A DNA stretch of 64,000 nt from Mycolicibacterium aromaticivorans JS19b1 = JCM 16368 (GTDB lineage: Bacteria; Actinomycetota; Actinomycetes; Mycobacteriales; Mycobacteriaceae): positions 2,170,001-2,234,000 of the forward strand of contig NZ_JALN02000001.1 of NCBI RefSeq assembly GCF_000559085.1, written 5' to 3'. Each line of letters opens with the position of its first letter. Within the stretch, counting starts at the first letter, position 1. Positions 55,573-64,000 of this stretch are shown here, piece after piece. The translations under genes and the position numbers were made by a program. The notes beneath the pieces are model-generated. The model made no database searches, was not told the origin of the DNA, and worked only from the letters and a program-made list of their open reading frames with translations.

Positions 55573-56085
55573 GTGAGCAATGGCGATCGCAAGACCGGTG
55601 TACCCACCACCGTCACCTCGATCCCGCTGGTGGATCCGAACGCGCTACCGGCCAACCCCTCCGTCGGCGACCTGGTCAAGGACGCCACCGCACAGATGTC
55701 CACCCTCGTGCGCGCCGAGGTCGAACTCGCCAAGGCGGAGATCACCCGTGATGTGAAGAAGGGCCTCACCGGCAGCGTCTTCTTCATCCTGGCGCTGGTC
55801 GTGCTGTTCTACTCGACGTTCTTCCTCTTCTTCTTCCTCGCCGAGCTGCTGGACACCTGGCTGTGGCGCTGGGTGGCCTTCCTGATCGTCTTCCTGCTGA
55901 TGGTGGTCACCACCGCGGTGTTCGCACTCTTCGGCTATCTCAAGGTGCGCCGGATTCGCGGGCCGCAGAAGACCATCGAATCGGTCAAGGAAGCGCGCGA
56001 GGCATTCACCCCCGGCCACGACAGGTCACCGGCCAAGGTCGCCACAACCGGCACCCCGCCGCCCACTGACCCCTCCGGCTGGTGA
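55573..56085 (+). CDS. Holin-X/YqjE-like membrane protein (Rv3669 family)
   Basis: A 170-residue protein from a GTG with GGAGG six bases upstream. Two adjacent helices (about residues 71-95 and 99-120) are preceded by an amphipathic stretch S-T-L-V-R-A-E-V-E-L-A-K-A-E-I and followed by a Pro-rich tail, the pattern of the actinobacterial holin-X / phage-holin-like superfamily (DUF1469). The role is unknown; the group is found as membrane companions of envelope enzymes. The stop overlaps the ephE start. Confidence 0.83.
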   Translation: MSNGDRKTGVPTTVTSIPLVDPNALPANPSVGDLVKDATAQMSTLVRAEVELAKAEITRDVKKGLTGSVFFILALVVLFYSTFFLFFFLAELLDTWLWRWVAFLIVFLLMVVTTAVFALFGYLKVRRIRGPQKTIESVKEAREAFTPGHDRSPAKVATTGTPPPTDPSGW

Positions 56086-57041
56086 TGGCTCAACCGGATC
56101 CCTCGGTCACCCGCATCGCGGGTCCGTGGCGGCATTTCGACGTTCACGCCAACGGAATCCGGTTCCACTGTGTCGAATCCACCGATGGCGGTGATCCTCG
56201 TGCTCAGGCGTCGCGGCCGCTGGTGATCCTGCTGCACGGCTTCGGCTCATTCTGGTGGTCGTGGCGTCATCAGCTACACGGTCTGTCCGGCGCCCGGGTG
56301 GTCGCGGTCGACCTGCGCGGTTACGGCGGCAGCGACAAGCCGCCGCGCGGCTACGACGGCTGGACACTCGCCGGCGACACCGCGGGCCTGATTCGCGCGC
56401 TCGGCCACACCTCGGCCACGCTGGTGGGGCATGCCGACGGCGGGTTGGTCTGCTGGGCGACGGCCGTGTTGCATCCGCGCGCGGTACGGGCGATCGCACT
56501 GGTGAGCTCGCCGCATCCCGCCGCTTTGCGGGCATCAGCGCTCGGCCGGCGCGACCAGGGCCGCGCCCTGCTGCCGACGCTGCTGCGCTATCAGCTTCCG
56601 ATCTGGCCTGAGCGTGCCCTCACCCGGCACAACGCCGACCTTCTCGAACATCTGGTACGCAGCCGGGCATCGGGCAAATGGCTTGCTTCCGAGGATTTTT
56701 CCGAAACCATCGCGCACATGCGCCGGGCCATCCAGATCCCGTCAGCGGCGCACTCCGCGCTGGAGTACCAGCGCTGGGCGGTCCGCAGCCAATTGCGCAG
56801 CGAGGGCTGGCGATTCATGAAGCTGATGAACCGTCCGCTCGTCGTTCCGCTGCTACACCTGCGCGGCGACGCAGACCCCTATGTGCTCGCCGACCCGGTG
56901 GACCGCACCCAGCGTTACGCTCCACGCGGCAGGTTCGTGTCGGTCTCCGGCGTCGGGCACTTCGCCCACGAAGAGGCCCCCGACGAGGTCAACGAACACC
57001 TGCGGCGGTTCCTCGGGCAGGTCTACGACACCACTAGGTGA
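56082..57041 (+). CDS. ephE: Alpha/beta-hydrolase, epoxide hydrolase EphE-like
   Basis: A 319-residue alpha/beta hydrolase. H-G-F-G-S-F-W-W-S-W is the oxyanion-hole motif, V-G-H-A-D-G-G holds the nucleophilic Asp, L-R-G-D-A-D-P-Y the second acid and G-V-G-H-F-A-H the catalytic His. An aspartate nucleophile fits epoxide hydrolases or dehalogenases rather than esterases. It equals Rv3670. The start may be GTG 56082 or ATG 56085; both overlap the upstream stop. Its 3' end overlaps marP by 8 bp. Confidence 0.85.
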   Translation: MMAQPDPSVTRIAGPWRHFDVHANGIRFHCVESTDGGDPRAQASRPLVILLHGFGSFWWSWRHQLHGLSGARVVAVDLRGYGGSDKPPRGYDGWTLAGDTAGLIRALGHTSATLVGHADGGLVCWATAVLHPRAVRAIALVSSPHPAALRASALGRRDQGRALLPTLLRYQLPIWPERALTRHNADLLEHLVRSRASGKWLASEDFSETIAHMRRAIQIPSAAHSALEYQRWAVRSQLRSEGWRFMKLMNRPLVVPLLHLRGDADPYVLADPVDRTQRYAPRGRFVSVSGVGHFAHEEAPDEVNEHLRRFLGQVYDTTR

Positions 57042-58221
57042 CGCAGGCCCCCGTGGGCACCTTGGCGGTGTTGCCGATCTTGGCCAGCTGCCGCGACACC
57101 TCGTTGGCCGTCAGCACGAACCCGGTGTCGTTGTCGTCCACCGCGGCGCCGAACACCACACCGAGCACCTGGCCCGCCCGATTGATCATCGGTCCGCCCG
57201 AGTTGCCCTGGCGCACAGTCCCTCTGATCGTGTAGACCTCGCGGTTGACCGTCGTCGTGCGGTAGATGTCCGGGCCGTTGAGCTCGATGGTCTCGCGTAC
57301 CCGCGCTGGAGTCGCCGCGAAATCGCCGCCACCGGGGTAACCCAGCACGACGGCGTCGGTACCGGATTTGGCCGGCTGGTCGGCGAACACCAGCGGGCGC
57401 TGCGGCAGGTTCGGGACGTCCAGGATCGAGATGTCCTCGTTGGGGTCGTAGGAGACAACCGTCGCATCGTAGGTCTGCCCTTCGGCTTCCACGGTGACGC
57501 TTTCCGATCCGGCCACCACGTGCGCGTTGGACATCACCCGGTTCGGGGCGATCACGAAACCGGTGCCCTCCAGCACCTTTTGGCATCCGGGAGCGACACC
57601 ACGGATCTTCACTACGCTGGCACGTGCATTGCCGACGACCAGGCTGTCGGCCAGCGATGCGTCGGGGGCGTCCACGGCCTGAATGGGAGTGCGGCCGAAG
57701 GGCTGCAAGACATCCGGCAGACCGGAGGTGCGCAACAGCGCCGACATCCGCTTGGGCACCGCCTTGAGCCACTCTGGTGCGTACTTGTCCACTTCGGCAA
57801 GCACTTTCGAGCCGCGTGTGGCGGCGGCCAGGTTCGGTTGATCCGACGACGTCAACGGGCTGGCGAGCAGCCACGCCGCGACCATCACCACCAGCAGCTG
57901 CACCGCCACGCCGATCACCGAGTCGACGGTGCGGACCGCACGATTGCGGATCGCGCCGCGTACCGCCCGGCCGAGGACCACGCCGGCCACCTCACCGACG
58001 ACCACCAACGCCAGAATCAGGAACAGTGCGGCAAACAGCTTGGCCCGCGGCGAACTGATGTGACTGACGATGTGGGGTGCGAGCATCACCCCGGCGATGG
58101 CGCCGAGGATCACGCCGACGAACGACATCAGCGAGCCAAGGGCGCCGGACCGCCAGCCCGAGACGGCTGCCACCAACGCCACCGCCAGCACGGCGATGTC
58201 CAGCCATTGCGAACTCGTCAC
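57034..58221 (-). CDS. marP: Membrane-anchored periplasmic serine protease MarP
   Basis: A 395-residue protein with four N-terminal helices (about residues 5-115, CvpA-like) and a periplasmic trypsin-like domain. The triad is H in M-S-N-A-H-V-V, D in N-E-D-I-S-I-L and S in G-N-S-G-G-P-M-I. Two cysteines (C-Q-K-V and the C-terminal A-C-V-T) could form the disulfide known to stabilise the enzyme. In M. tuberculosis Rv3671c is needed for acid and oxidative-stress resistance and processes a peptidoglycan hydrolase. Its GTG overlaps the NUDIX stop by 4 bp. Confidence 0.93.
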   Translation of the reverse strand: MTSSQWLDIAVLAVALVAAVSGWRSGALGSLMSFVGVILGAIAGVMLAPHIVSHISSPRAKLFAALFLILALVVVGEVAGVVLGRAVRGAIRNRAVRTVDSVIGVAVQLLVVMVAAWLLASPLTSSDQPNLAAATRGSKVLAEVDKYAPEWLKAVPKRMSALLRTSGLPDVLQPFGRTPIQAVDAPDASLADSLVVGNARASVVKIRGVAPGCQKVLEGTGFVIAPNRVMSNAHVVAGSESVTVEAEGQTYDATVVSYDPNEDISILDVPNLPQRPLVFADQPAKSGTDAVVLGYPGGGDFAATPARVRETIELNGPDIYRTTTVNREVYTIRGTVRQGNSGGPMINRAGQVLGVVFGAAVDDNDTGFVLTANEVSRQLAKIGNTAKVPTGACVT

Positions 58222-59021
58222 AGGGGCTCCTCACTGCTTCTGACGAGCGCCATGGCCTCGTCCAACTCCCGGACGTCTTCGCTGTTCCACGGTTGCGACC
58301 AACCGGCCACATCGAGCATCGCTGAGATTACGTGTCCGGTGAACCCCCATACCAACATCTGGTTGAGCAGGAATGCCGGGCCGGCCAGCTTACGTCCAGC
58401 TCCTGTCCGGTAAACCATCAGCCGGTTCTCAGGATTGATGAACGCCCGCACCGGGACTCGCGCGACGAGTGCAGTTTCACCGCTGTCGACGACGGCAACC
58501 GGCCCCGGATCCGGTGAGTACGCCAGCACCGGTACGACGTGAAAACCAGAGGGCGGGATGAACATTCGCTCGAGCACGGCGAGCGGATGCAGGCGGTCCG
58601 GGTCAATTCCGGTCTCCTCCTGCGCTTCTCGAAGAGCGGTGCCCACCGGCCCGTCGTCACCGGGGTCGGCAGCGCCACCGGGGAACGCGGCCTGGCCGGC
58701 ATGGTGGCGCAGCGAACCGGCCCGCACCGTGAGCAACAGGTCGGCGTCATCGGGCAACTGCCCGTCGGTGTAACCGGAGCTCGGCCCGGAGAACAGCACG
58801 AGCACGGCGGCGTCGCGCGCATTGCTACCGGCCCCGCGAGCTTCGACAACCGCTGCCAGCAGCTCAGGCGGAACCTTGCGGCGATAGGCATGCGGGACGC
58901 GGTCGACGTTGTCGACCAGCGGCGCCAGCCACGGCGGCCGGTACTCCGGGGTGAGCGCGCCCGAGCCTGCCGAGCGGGAGGAACCCTGGGTCACCGGCGC
59001 GTCTCTCTCGTCTGTCGTCAC
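58218..59021 (-). CDS. NUDIX hydrolase, CoA-pyrophosphatase-like (Rv3672c family)
   Basis: A 267-residue protein with the NUDIX box G-G-A-A-D-P-G-D-D-G-x-x-x-x-A-L-R-E-A-Q-E-E-T-G-I near residue 120. The P-G-G-A and the UPF0035-type sequence L-L-T-V-R-A-G-S-L-R-H-H-A-G-Q just before the box fit CoA pyrophosphatases such as NudL. It probably trims CoA or related nucleotides. It is translationally coupled on both sides: GTG over the thioredoxin stop and TGA over the marP start. The four minus-strand genes from nth to marP form one unit. Confidence 0.86.
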   Translation of the reverse strand: MTTDERDAPVTQGSSRSAGSGALTPEYRPPWLAPLVDNVDRVPHAYRRKVPPELLAAVVEARGAGSNARDAAVLVLFSGPSSGYTDGQLPDDADLLLTVRAGSLRHHAGQAAFPGGAADPGDDGPVGTALREAQEETGIDPDRLHPLAVLERMFIPPSGFHVVPVLAYSPDPGPVAVVDSGETALVARVPVRAFINPENRLMVYRTGAGRKLAGPAFLLNQMLVWGFTGHVISAMLDVAGWSQPWNSEDVRELDEAMALVRSSEEPL

Positions 59022-59659
59022 TGCACTGCATTCTTCACCGCGGCAGCGATCTCGTCGGCATTGGTGAACGCCTGCGGCAGGATTTTGGCAACGCTACCGT
59101 CCGCGCGCAGTATCACGGTGGCAGGCATCACGTTGGGCACTCCAAAGGCCGCGGCGATCCGGCGCTGGCCGTCCTGCAGGGTGGGTAGCCGCACGCCGAG
59201 CTCGGCCAGTCGCAGCAGGCCGGCCGCCTCGTTCTCGTCCTGATGCACGGTCACCACCGCAACGTCCGGCCCGACTCGGCGCTGGTAGTCCGCCATCGCA
59301 GGGAGTTCGTCCGCGCACGGCCCGCACCAATAAGCCCAGAGGTTGAGCACCACCGTGCGACCGGCCAGCGCGCGGGCCACATCTACCTGTGCACCGTCGG
59401 CAGCACACTCGACGACGATGCCGCGCAACTCTTTCGGGCCGGGGTTGTCGGCTGCGGTAGGGCACGGCGGCAGGTCGGCGCGCCGGCGCGGCTCGGCCAG
59501 CGCCTCGGGCGTGTCGGCGTCGCGGTGGGTCCGCGACACCGGGGCGCCGGGTGACCCGCCCGACCCCGACGGGGTGTCGCCGAGTTCGAGGGCAAACGCG
59601 GCGATCAGGGCTGCCGCCACAGCGAGCACCACCAGCGTCCAGCGGGTCGACGTCGTCAT
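59018..59659 (-). CDS. Membrane-anchored TlpA-like thioredoxin (Rv3673c family)
   Basis: From the ATG at 59659 the protein has 213 residues: one N-terminal helix (about 8-25), a Gly/Ser-rich linker, then a thioredoxin fold with Y-W-C-G-P-C-A-D near residue 107 and the cis-proline region M-P-A-T. It should reduce or isomerise disulfides outside the membrane. An extra cysteine pair (P-P-C-P and V-E-C-A) precedes the fold. A GTG at 59677 is an alternative start directly after nth. The neighbouring MarP has a disulfide. Confidence 0.85.
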   Translation of the reverse strand: MTTSTRWTLVVLAVAAALIAAFALELGDTPSGSGGSPGAPVSRTHRDADTPEALAEPRRRADLPPCPTAADNPGPKELRGIVVECAADGAQVDVARALAGRTVVLNLWAYWCGPCADELPAMADYQRRVGPDVAVVTVHQDENEAAGLLRLAELGVRLPTLQDGQRRIAAAFGVPNVMPATVILRADGSVAKILPQAFTNADEIAAAVKNAVQ

Positions 59660-59681
59660 CAGTGAAGTTCGGCCCACAAAG

Positions 59682-60494
59682 TCAGAGACCGGCCAGAGCC
59701 AGCAGATGCTCGGTCTCGGGACCTTTGACCAGCGGCGCGGCGATCAGCGGATCGGTGGGCCCGAGCCCGAACGACGGGCAGTCCTTGGCCAGTACGCACA
59801 CTCCGCAGGCCGGCTTGCGGGCGTGGCAGACCCGGCGGCCGTGAAAAATCACCCGATGGCTCAATAGCGTCCATTCGCGGCGCTCGATCAGATCGCCCAC
59901 GATGTGTTCGACCTTGACCGGGTCTTCCTCGGCCGTCCACCGCCAACGGCGCACGAGCCGGCCGAAGTGCGTGTCAACGGTGATGCCGGGGATGTCGAAA
60001 GCATTGCCGAGGATCACGTTGGCGGTCTTGCGGCCCACGCCGGGCAGCGTCACCAATTCGTCGAGAGTCCGCGGCACTTCACCGTCGAACCGCTCGACGA
60101 GCTCCTGGCCCAGCCGGATCAGCGAATTGGCCTTGTTTCGGTAGAAGCCGGTGGGACGGACCAGCTCCTCGAGCTCGGTGCGGTCGGCCTGCGCGTAATC
60201 GCGGGCGGTGCGGTACTTCTTGAACAACGCCGGCGTGGTGCGGTTGACGCCCTTATCGGTCGACTGCGCAGACAGGATGGTGGCGACTGTCAGTTCGAGC
60301 GGGGTGGTGAAATCGAGCTCGCAATACACGTGCGGAAACGCCATGGCCAACGTGCGGTTCATCCGCCTGGCGCGCCGCACCAGCCCCAGATGGGTTTCGG
60401 AGTCCCACTTCTTTGTTTGCGCCGTGCTCGCGGCCGGCGGAGTCGCAGCGCCGCCACCGGTCTTGCGCCTGGTTGACGGGCTGTTCGTGGTCAC
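59682..60494 (-). CDS. nth: Endonuclease III
   Basis: From the GTG at 60494 the product has 270 residues. The helix-hairpin-helix [11 protein letters not shown] contains the catalytic Lys, and V-D-T-H-F-G-R the catalytic Asp. The iron-sulfur cluster ligands are C-x6-C-x2-C-x5-C at the C-terminus (C-H-A-R to K-D-C). It removes oxidised pyrimidines in base-excision repair. The N-terminal 30 residues are a low-complexity extension ([12 protein letters not shown]) absent from Rv3674c. Confidence 0.95.
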   Translation of the reverse strand: MTTNSPSTRRKTGGGAATPPAASTAQTKKWDSETHLGLVRRARRMNRTLAMAFPHVYCELDFTTPLELTVATILSAQSTDKGVNRTTPALFKKYRTARDYAQADRTELEELVRPTGFYRNKANSLIRLGQELVERFDGEVPRTLDELVTLPGVGRKTANVILGNAFDIPGITVDTHFGRLVRRWRWTAEEDPVKVEHIVGDLIERREWTLLSHRVIFHGRRVCHARKPACGVCVLAKDCPSFGLGPTDPLIAAPLVKGPETEHLLALAGL

Positions 60495-60500
60495 GATGCA

Positions 60501-60506
60501 AGGGTA
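60501..60506 (-). promoter_or_regulatory. -10-like hexamer TACCCT, probable leaderless nth start
   Basis: On the minus strand TACCCT lies six bases before the GTG at 60494, supporting that start codon. The unit nth-tlpA-nudix-marP may start here. Confidence 0.4.
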
Positions 60507-60588
60507 CTGACTCGGGTGCGCCGAGCCGCGGACCGACCGGTGACAATTCGTGATCCCGCTGAGACCTTCCGCGTGTTTACTTTCCCCC

Positions 60589-60888
60589 GTGACCTGGTTG
60601 CTCGCGGTATGTGTCCCCGGGCTATTGATGCTTTCAACCTTCGGGTTGCAAAGACTTGAAGAGGCCTTGCGTGTCGATCGGACCGCCGCCGACGAGGTCA
60701 CCGAATATCTGGAACGCGCAGCCACGACGCACGCCGCACAGGTCGCGCCGCGCGCCGAACCCGCGCTCGGACGGGCCGAAATGCCGTCCCGGCTGAGCGA
60801 TGACGAGCCCGGTTTGCCCACGCGCTCACACGCCTACCCACGTCCCAATCCGCAATTTCACCGGACTCAATATGCCAATCGTGTGTAG
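60589..60888 (+). CDS. Small membrane protein (Rv3675 family)
   Basis: A 99-residue protein from the GTG at 60589: [15 protein letters not shown] hydrophobic helix, then a charged helix ([15 protein letters not shown]) and a Pro/Arg-rich tail. It matches Rv3675 in length and position, between nth and crp. The function is unknown. A longer frame from 60550 lacks the family start. Confidence 0.75.
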   Translation: MTWLLAVCVPGLLMLSTFGLQRLEEALRVDRTAADEVTEYLERAATTHAAQVAPRAEPALGRAEMPSRLSDDEPGLPTRSHAYPRPNPQFHRTQYANRV

Positions 60889-60988
60889 CGTTGGCACGTC
60901 GAAAGACCGGTAACCACTAGACTGACCTTGCCCAGCCACACAGCTGGCCTGCGCATTTCATATCACCGAAGAGTTTAAGAGGGGCGAC

Positions 60989-61663
60989 GTGGACGAGATC
61001 CTGGCGAGGGCCGGAATCTTCCAGGGAGTTGAACCCAGCGCTGTTTCCGCGCTGACGAAACAGCTTCAGCCGGTTGACTTCCCGCGGGGACATACGGTCT
61101 TCGCCGAGGGCGAGCCCGGCGACCGGCTGTACATCATCATCTCCGGGAAGGTGAAGATCGGCCGCCGTTCCCCGGACGGCCGGGAAAACCTGCTGACAAT
61201 CATGGGTCCGTCGGACATGTTCGGTGAACTGTCCATCTTCGACCCGGGACCGCGGACGTCCAGCGCCACCACGATCACCGAGGTGCGCGCGGTCTCCATG
61301 GATCGTGATGCGCTGCGGGCTTGGATCGCCGACCGGCCGGAGATCGCCGAGCAGTTGCTGCGGGTGCTGGCTCGCCGTCTGCGCCGCACCAACAACAATC
61401 TCGCCGACCTGATCTTCACCGACGTCCCGGGCCGCGTCGCCAAGCAGCTGCTGCAGCTGGCTCAGCGATTCGGCACCCAGGAGGGCGGCGCACTGCGGGT
61501 CACCCACGACCTCACGCAGGAGGAGATCGCCCAGCTGGTGGGCGCCTCGCGCGAGACGGTCAACAAGGCGCTGGCCGACTTCGCCCACCGCGGCTGGATC
61601 CGCCTGGAGGGCAAGAGCGTGCTGATCAGCGACAGCGAGCGGCTGGCTCGCCGAGCGAGGTAA
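60989..61663 (+). CDS. crp: cAMP receptor protein
   Basis: A 224-residue CRP/FNR regulator, GTG start with AGAGGGG upstream. The N-terminal cyclic-nucleotide domain has G-D-R-L-Y-I-I and the phosphate-cassette region [17 protein letters not shown]. The C-terminal helix-turn-helix is [19 protein letters not shown]. It equals Rv3676. It binds cAMP and controls many genes, so it is the natural partner of the cyclase at 18035. Confidence 0.96.
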   Translation: MDEILARAGIFQGVEPSAVSALTKQLQPVDFPRGHTVFAEGEPGDRLYIIISGKVKIGRRSPDGRENLLTIMGPSDMFGELSIFDPGPRTSSATTITEVRAVSMDRDALRAWIADRPEIAEQLLRVLARRLRRTNNNLADLIFTDVPGRVAKQLLQLAQRFGTQEGGALRVTHDLTQEEIAQLVGASRETVNKALADFAHRGWIRLEGKSVLISDSERLARRAR

Positions 61664-61691
61664 GCGCGGGCGGAGCTTGCGGAGCCCGCGC
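61664..61691. terminator. Possible bidirectional hairpin between crp and the hydrolase gene
   Basis: GCGCGGGC (61664-61671) pairs with GCCCGCGC (61684-61691) around a 12-base loop, directly after the crp stop. It has no T run, as is usual in mycobacteria, and could end the convergent transcripts. Confidence 0.4.
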
Positions 61692-61721
61692 GCAGCCGAG
61701 CGAGTATCGGCACAGCGCCCG

Positions 61722-62522
61722 CTAAGTGCGTAGGTAGTCCATCTGGGCGCGCACCGATTTCTCGGCGGCGTCCCACAGTTTCTGGTCGACGTCGGTGTAG
61801 ACGTGTTCGACGACCTGCCGCGCTGTGGCGTCCTCACCGAGCTCCCGCAGCGCCTGGCGAACCTGGTCGAGCCGTTCTTCGCGGTGCGACAGGTACAGGG
61901 TGGTGACGGCTTCGAGGTCCTCGAGATCGGGACCATGCCCCGGCAGCACCACGCGAGGCCCGAGCCCCTGTAGCCGGCGCAACGAATCCAGGTACTGGGT
62001 CAGGCTGCCGTCCTCGTCGTCGATGACGGTGGTGCCACGGCCGAGCACGGTATCGGCGGTCAGCACCGGACCTCTGCCGGTGCTGCGCTTGCCCCTGGCA
62101 TCGTCGACCAGGAACGACAGTGAGTCCGCGGTGTGTCCGGGGGTGGCCATCACCGTGATCCGCAGGCCGGCGGCGTCGATGACTTCACCATCGCTCAGCG
62201 GTCCGCCGAGCCCGCGCAGGAACCCGCTGCCCACCGAGCGGACGACCGCACCGGTCCGGTCGACGATCTTGTCGATGCCGCCGGTGTGGTCTTCATGCTT
62301 GTGACTGATCAGCACCAGCGAAATGGTGCCGAGCGCGGCGAGCCTGTCGATGTGCTCGTCGTCGTCGGGACCCGGGTCGACGATCACCATCTCGGCGCTG
62401 CCGGGACCGCGCAACACCCACGTGTTGGTGCCGTCCAGCGTCATGATCCCCGGGTTGTTGCACAGGAGTACCGAGGCCGTGTCGGTCACCGGCCGCAGAA
62501 TCCCGTACGCCGGATGGGTCAT
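61722..62522 (-). CDS. Metallo-beta-lactamase-fold hydrolase (LACTB2-like, Rv3677c family)
   Basis: From the ATG at 62522 the protein has 266 residues. The metal motif is [10 protein letters not shown] (H-x-H-x-D-H), with T-P-G-H-T-A-D-S and P-G-H-G-P as further ligand regions. A C-terminal winged-helix-like part is found in the LACTB2 group, which contains RNA-cleaving enzymes. The substrate is unproven. Its start overlaps the ridA stop by four bases. Confidence 0.87.
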   Translation of the reverse strand: MTHPAYGILRPVTDTASVLLCNNPGIMTLDGTNTWVLRGPGSAEMVIVDPGPDDDEHIDRLAALGTISLVLISHKHEDHTGGIDKIVDRTGAVVRSVGSGFLRGLGGPLSDGEVIDAAGLRITVMATPGHTADSLSFLVDDARGKRSTGRGPVLTADTVLGRGTTVIDDEDGSLTQYLDSLRRLQGLGPRVVLPGHGPDLEDLEAVTTLYLSHREERLDQVRQALRELGEDATARQVVEHVYTDVDQKLWDAAEKSVRAQMDYLRT

Positions 62523-62974
62523 TCCACCTCGGCGATGAGCTCGACCTCCACCGGCGCATTCAGCGGCAGCTCGGACACTCCGACCGCGGAGCGGGCGTGC
62601 GTGCCGGCCTCGCCGAACACCTCGCCCAGGAACTCCGAGGCCCCGTTGACGACACCGGGTTGACCGGTGAATCCGGGCGCCGACGCGACGAACCCGACCA
62701 CCTTGACGACCCGGGTCACGCTGTCGAGGCCCACCAGCGCGTCGATCGCGGCCAGTGCGTTCAGCGCGCACAACCGGGCGGCCTGCTTGGCCTGCTCCGC
62801 GGTCACCTCGGCGCCGACCTTGCCGGTGTGGATCAGGCTGCCCGATTCAGTCGGCAGCTGGCCAGAGGTATAGACGAGGTTGCCGGTTCGCACCGCGGGC
62901 ACGTACGCCGCCAGCGGCGTGGCGGGCGTCGGGAGGGTCAGCCCGAGCTCGACCAGTTTCTGGGATGCGGTCAC
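62519..62974 (-). CDS. RidA/YjgF-family enamine deaminase
   Basis: A 151-residue protein from the GTG at 62974, the size of Rv3678c. It has the RidA signature in V-Y-T-S-G-Q-L-P near residue 35 and [15 protein letters not shown] near the C-terminus, but lacks the usual catalytic Arg motif R-x-x-x-x-V at the normal place, so the activity is uncertain. Typical RidA proteins hydrolyse reactive enamines. It is coupled to the small DUF4177 gene upstream and to the hydrolase downstream. Confidence 0.82.
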   Translation of the reverse strand: MTASQKLVELGLTLPTPATPLAAYVPAVRTGNLVYTSGQLPTESGSLIHTGKVGAEVTAEQAKQAARLCALNALAAIDALVGLDSVTRVVKVVGFVASAPGFTGQPGVVNGASEFLGEVFGEAGTHARSAVGVSELPLNAPVEVELIAEVE

Positions 62975-63132
62975 TTGGGGCGCTTCAGGTACGCGACATG
63001 CTGTTCGCCGGTAGGGCCGGGAAGGACCGCGACCAGTTCCCAGCCGTCGGCGCCCCACTGGTCGAGGATCTGCTTGGTGGCGTGGGTCAGCAGCGGAACC
63101 GTGGCGTATTCCCATGTCGTCGGTTGACTCAT
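62971..63132 (-). CDS. DUF4177-like 53-residue protein (Rv3678A family)
   Basis: The ATG at 63132 starts [15 protein letters not shown], followed by [12 protein letters not shown] and H-V-A-Y-L-K-R. W-E-Y at the start and G-W-E-L-V at the middle are the DUF4177 pattern, a small alpha/beta protein of unknown function. Its stop overlaps the ridA GTG by four bases. The three genes 63132-61722 form one operon. Confidence 0.85.
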   Translation of the reverse strand: MSQPTTWEYATVPLLTHATKQILDQWGADGWELVAVLPGPTGEQHVAYLKRPK

Positions 63133-63185
63133 GACCGAAGCCTATCGCCCGCTCCCTTTGCCGCCGGGGCCCGCAGGGGCTTGGC

Positions 63186-63191
63186 TAGCAT
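63186..63191 (+). promoter_or_regulatory. -10-like hexamer TAGCAT, probable leaderless start
   Basis: TAGCAT lies six bases before the ATG at 63198 and no Shine-Dalgarno sequence is visible. Confidence 0.45.
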
Positions 63192-63197
63192 GCACTG

Positions 63198-64000
63198 ATG
63201 GCGACCACATCGAGCGACGGCAGCTCTCTGGCCTGGCCCTCGCGTCTGACCAAGGCGCGTCTGCACTTCGTGACCGGCAAGGGCGGTACCGGCAAGACCA
63301 CGGTCGCTGCCGCGCTCGCGCTGACCCTGGCCGCAGGCGGCCGCAGGGTGCTGCTGGTGGAAGTCGAAGGGCGGCAAGGCATTGCGCAGCTGTTCGACGT
63401 TCCGCCGTTGCCCTACGAGGAGCTGAAAATCGCCACCGCCGAGGGCGGCGGCCACGTCAACGCACTGGCTGTCGACATCGAGGCGGCGTTCCTGGAATAC
63501 CTCGACATGTTCTACAACCTCGGCCTGGCCGGCCGGGCGATGCGCCGGATCGGTGCCATCGAGTTCGCAACGACGATCGCGCCCGGCCTGCGGGACGTTC
63601 TGCTCACCGGCAAGATCAAGGAGTCGGTGGTGCGACTGGACCGCAACAAGCGCCCGGCGTACGACGCGATCGTCGTCGACTCTCCCCCGACCGGCCGGAT
63701 CGCCCGGTTCCTCGACGTCACAAAGGCCGTCTCGGACCTGGCCAAGGGCGGCCCGGTGCACTCTCAGGCCGACGGCGTGGTCAAGCTGCTGCACTCCGAG
63801 CAGACCGCGATCCATTTGGTGACCCTGCTCGAGGCGCTGCCGATTCAGGAGACCATCGAGGCCATCGAGGAACTCAAAGAACTCGGCCTACCCATCGGCA
63901 GCGTGATCGTGAACCGCAACATCCCGCCATTCCTGCCCGCCGCCGACCTCGCGAAGGCCGCCGAGGGCGACGTCGATGCCGACGCGGTGCGCGCCGGCCT
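63198..64000 (+). CDS. ArsA/GET3-like anion-transporting ATPase, N-terminal part (partial)
   Basis: The gene runs off the window end; 267 codons are present. The deviant Walker A is G-K-G-G-T-G-K-T-T, followed by V-L-L-V-E-V-E-G-R-Q (switch region) and V-V-D-S-P-P-T-G-R (Walker B/switch II). It matches Rv3679, the first of a pair of ArsA-like ATPases (Rv3679-Rv3680) that form one complex. The M. tuberculosis pair is linked to glycerol/stress sensitivity rather than arsenic. A leaderless start is likely. Confidence 0.9.
   Translation, partial: MATTSSDGSSLAWPSRLTKARLHFVTGKGGTGKTTVAAALALTLAAGGRRVLLVEVEGRQGIAQLFDVPPLPYEELKIATAEGGGHVNALAVDIEAAFLEYLDMFYNLGLAGRAMRRIGAIEFATTIAPGLRDVLLTGKIKESVVRLDRNKRPAYDAIVVDSPPTGRIARFLDVTKAVSDLAKGGPVHSQADGVVKLLHSEQTAIHLVTLLEALPIQETIEAIEELKELGLPIGSVIVNRNIPPFLPAADLAKAAEGDVDADAVRAG

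Overview
The window comes from a high-GC actinobacterium of the family Mycobacteriaceae, most likely a fast-growing Mycolicibacterium-type species. The main evidence is long collinearity with the Mycobacterium tuberculosis Rv3630-Rv3635 and Rv3644c-Rv3679 regions (galE1/ppgS, holB-like, membrane adenylate cyclase, topA, cspA, helicase, Flp/Tad cluster, ssd, acs, ephE, marP, nth, crp, ridA, anion-ATPase). Non-tuberculosis traits are an allantoin-use cluster, an epsilon-poly-L-lysine-synthetase-like NRPS, and no PE/PPE genes or dpp operon where M. tuberculosis has them. Gene identities rest on motifs, length and gene order read from the sequence; no database search was run.

Layout. (1) 1-4.1 kb: ureide catabolism (allantoicase end, PuuE-type allantoinase, Asp/Glu/hydantoin racemase, NCS1 permease, GntR/FCD regulator). 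(2) 4.1-11 kb: STAS-like protein; a TerC-family membrane protein behind a probable yybP-ykoY Mn2+ riboswitch with a visible ribosome-site-sequestering alternative hairpin; a Pls-like synthetase coupled to an M1 peptidase. (3) 11-16.6 kb: cell-wall sugar locus (flippase-like protein, PpgS, its small partner, GalE1, a GT-C-like membrane protein), a carboxymuconolactone-decarboxylase-like protein and tRNA-Thr(CGT). (4) 16.7-27.4 kb: DNA polymerase III delta'-like, adenylate cyclase, topoisomerase I, CspA, MrfA-type helicase, Rv3651-like protein.

(5) 27.4-50.3 kb: the Flp/Tad pilus cluster, on the minus strand in the order ssd, tadA, tadB, tadC, flp, tadE-like 1, tadE-like 2, broken twice. A 4.27-kb element sits inside the flp prepilin gene (28243-32513) and a 14.06-kb element sits inside tadA (34146-48200). 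Both carry Tn554-like tyrosine-recombinase genes, start with (A/C)AGTTATC(T/A)GG, end with the inverted form, and are flanked by a 3-bp direct repeat (CGT, GAC). Removing them restores a 67-residue Flp prepilin and a 388-residue TadA in frame. The small element carries two tyrosine recombinases and a 297-residue unknown protein. The large one carries a tnpA-tnpB-tnpC set, an XRE-ImmA protein with an unknown partner, an ArsR-ArsC fusion with a Tat multicopper oxidase, a membrane-anchored second multicopper oxidase, an APC permease, a frameshifted DoxX gene and a PadR regulator. A 10-bp palindrome CCGATATCGG lies before padR and before the permease, with a related site before the second oxidase, suggesting a PadR regulon inside the element.

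(6) 50.3-64 kb: a 6C-type small RNA, HAD phosphatase, a protein with a Fic-like motif lacking the catalytic histidine, acetyl-CoA synthetase, secreted trypsin-like protease, holin-X-like protein, EphE, MarP, NUDIX hydrolase, TlpA-like thioredoxin, endonuclease III, Crp, metallo-beta-lactamase-fold hydrolase, RidA, a 53-residue DUF4177-like protein, and the start of an ArsA-like ATPase that runs off the window. Many of these genes overlap by 4 bp (ATGA/GTGA), and several have a -10-like hexamer 6-7 nt before the start codon, as expected for leaderless mycobacterial transcripts.
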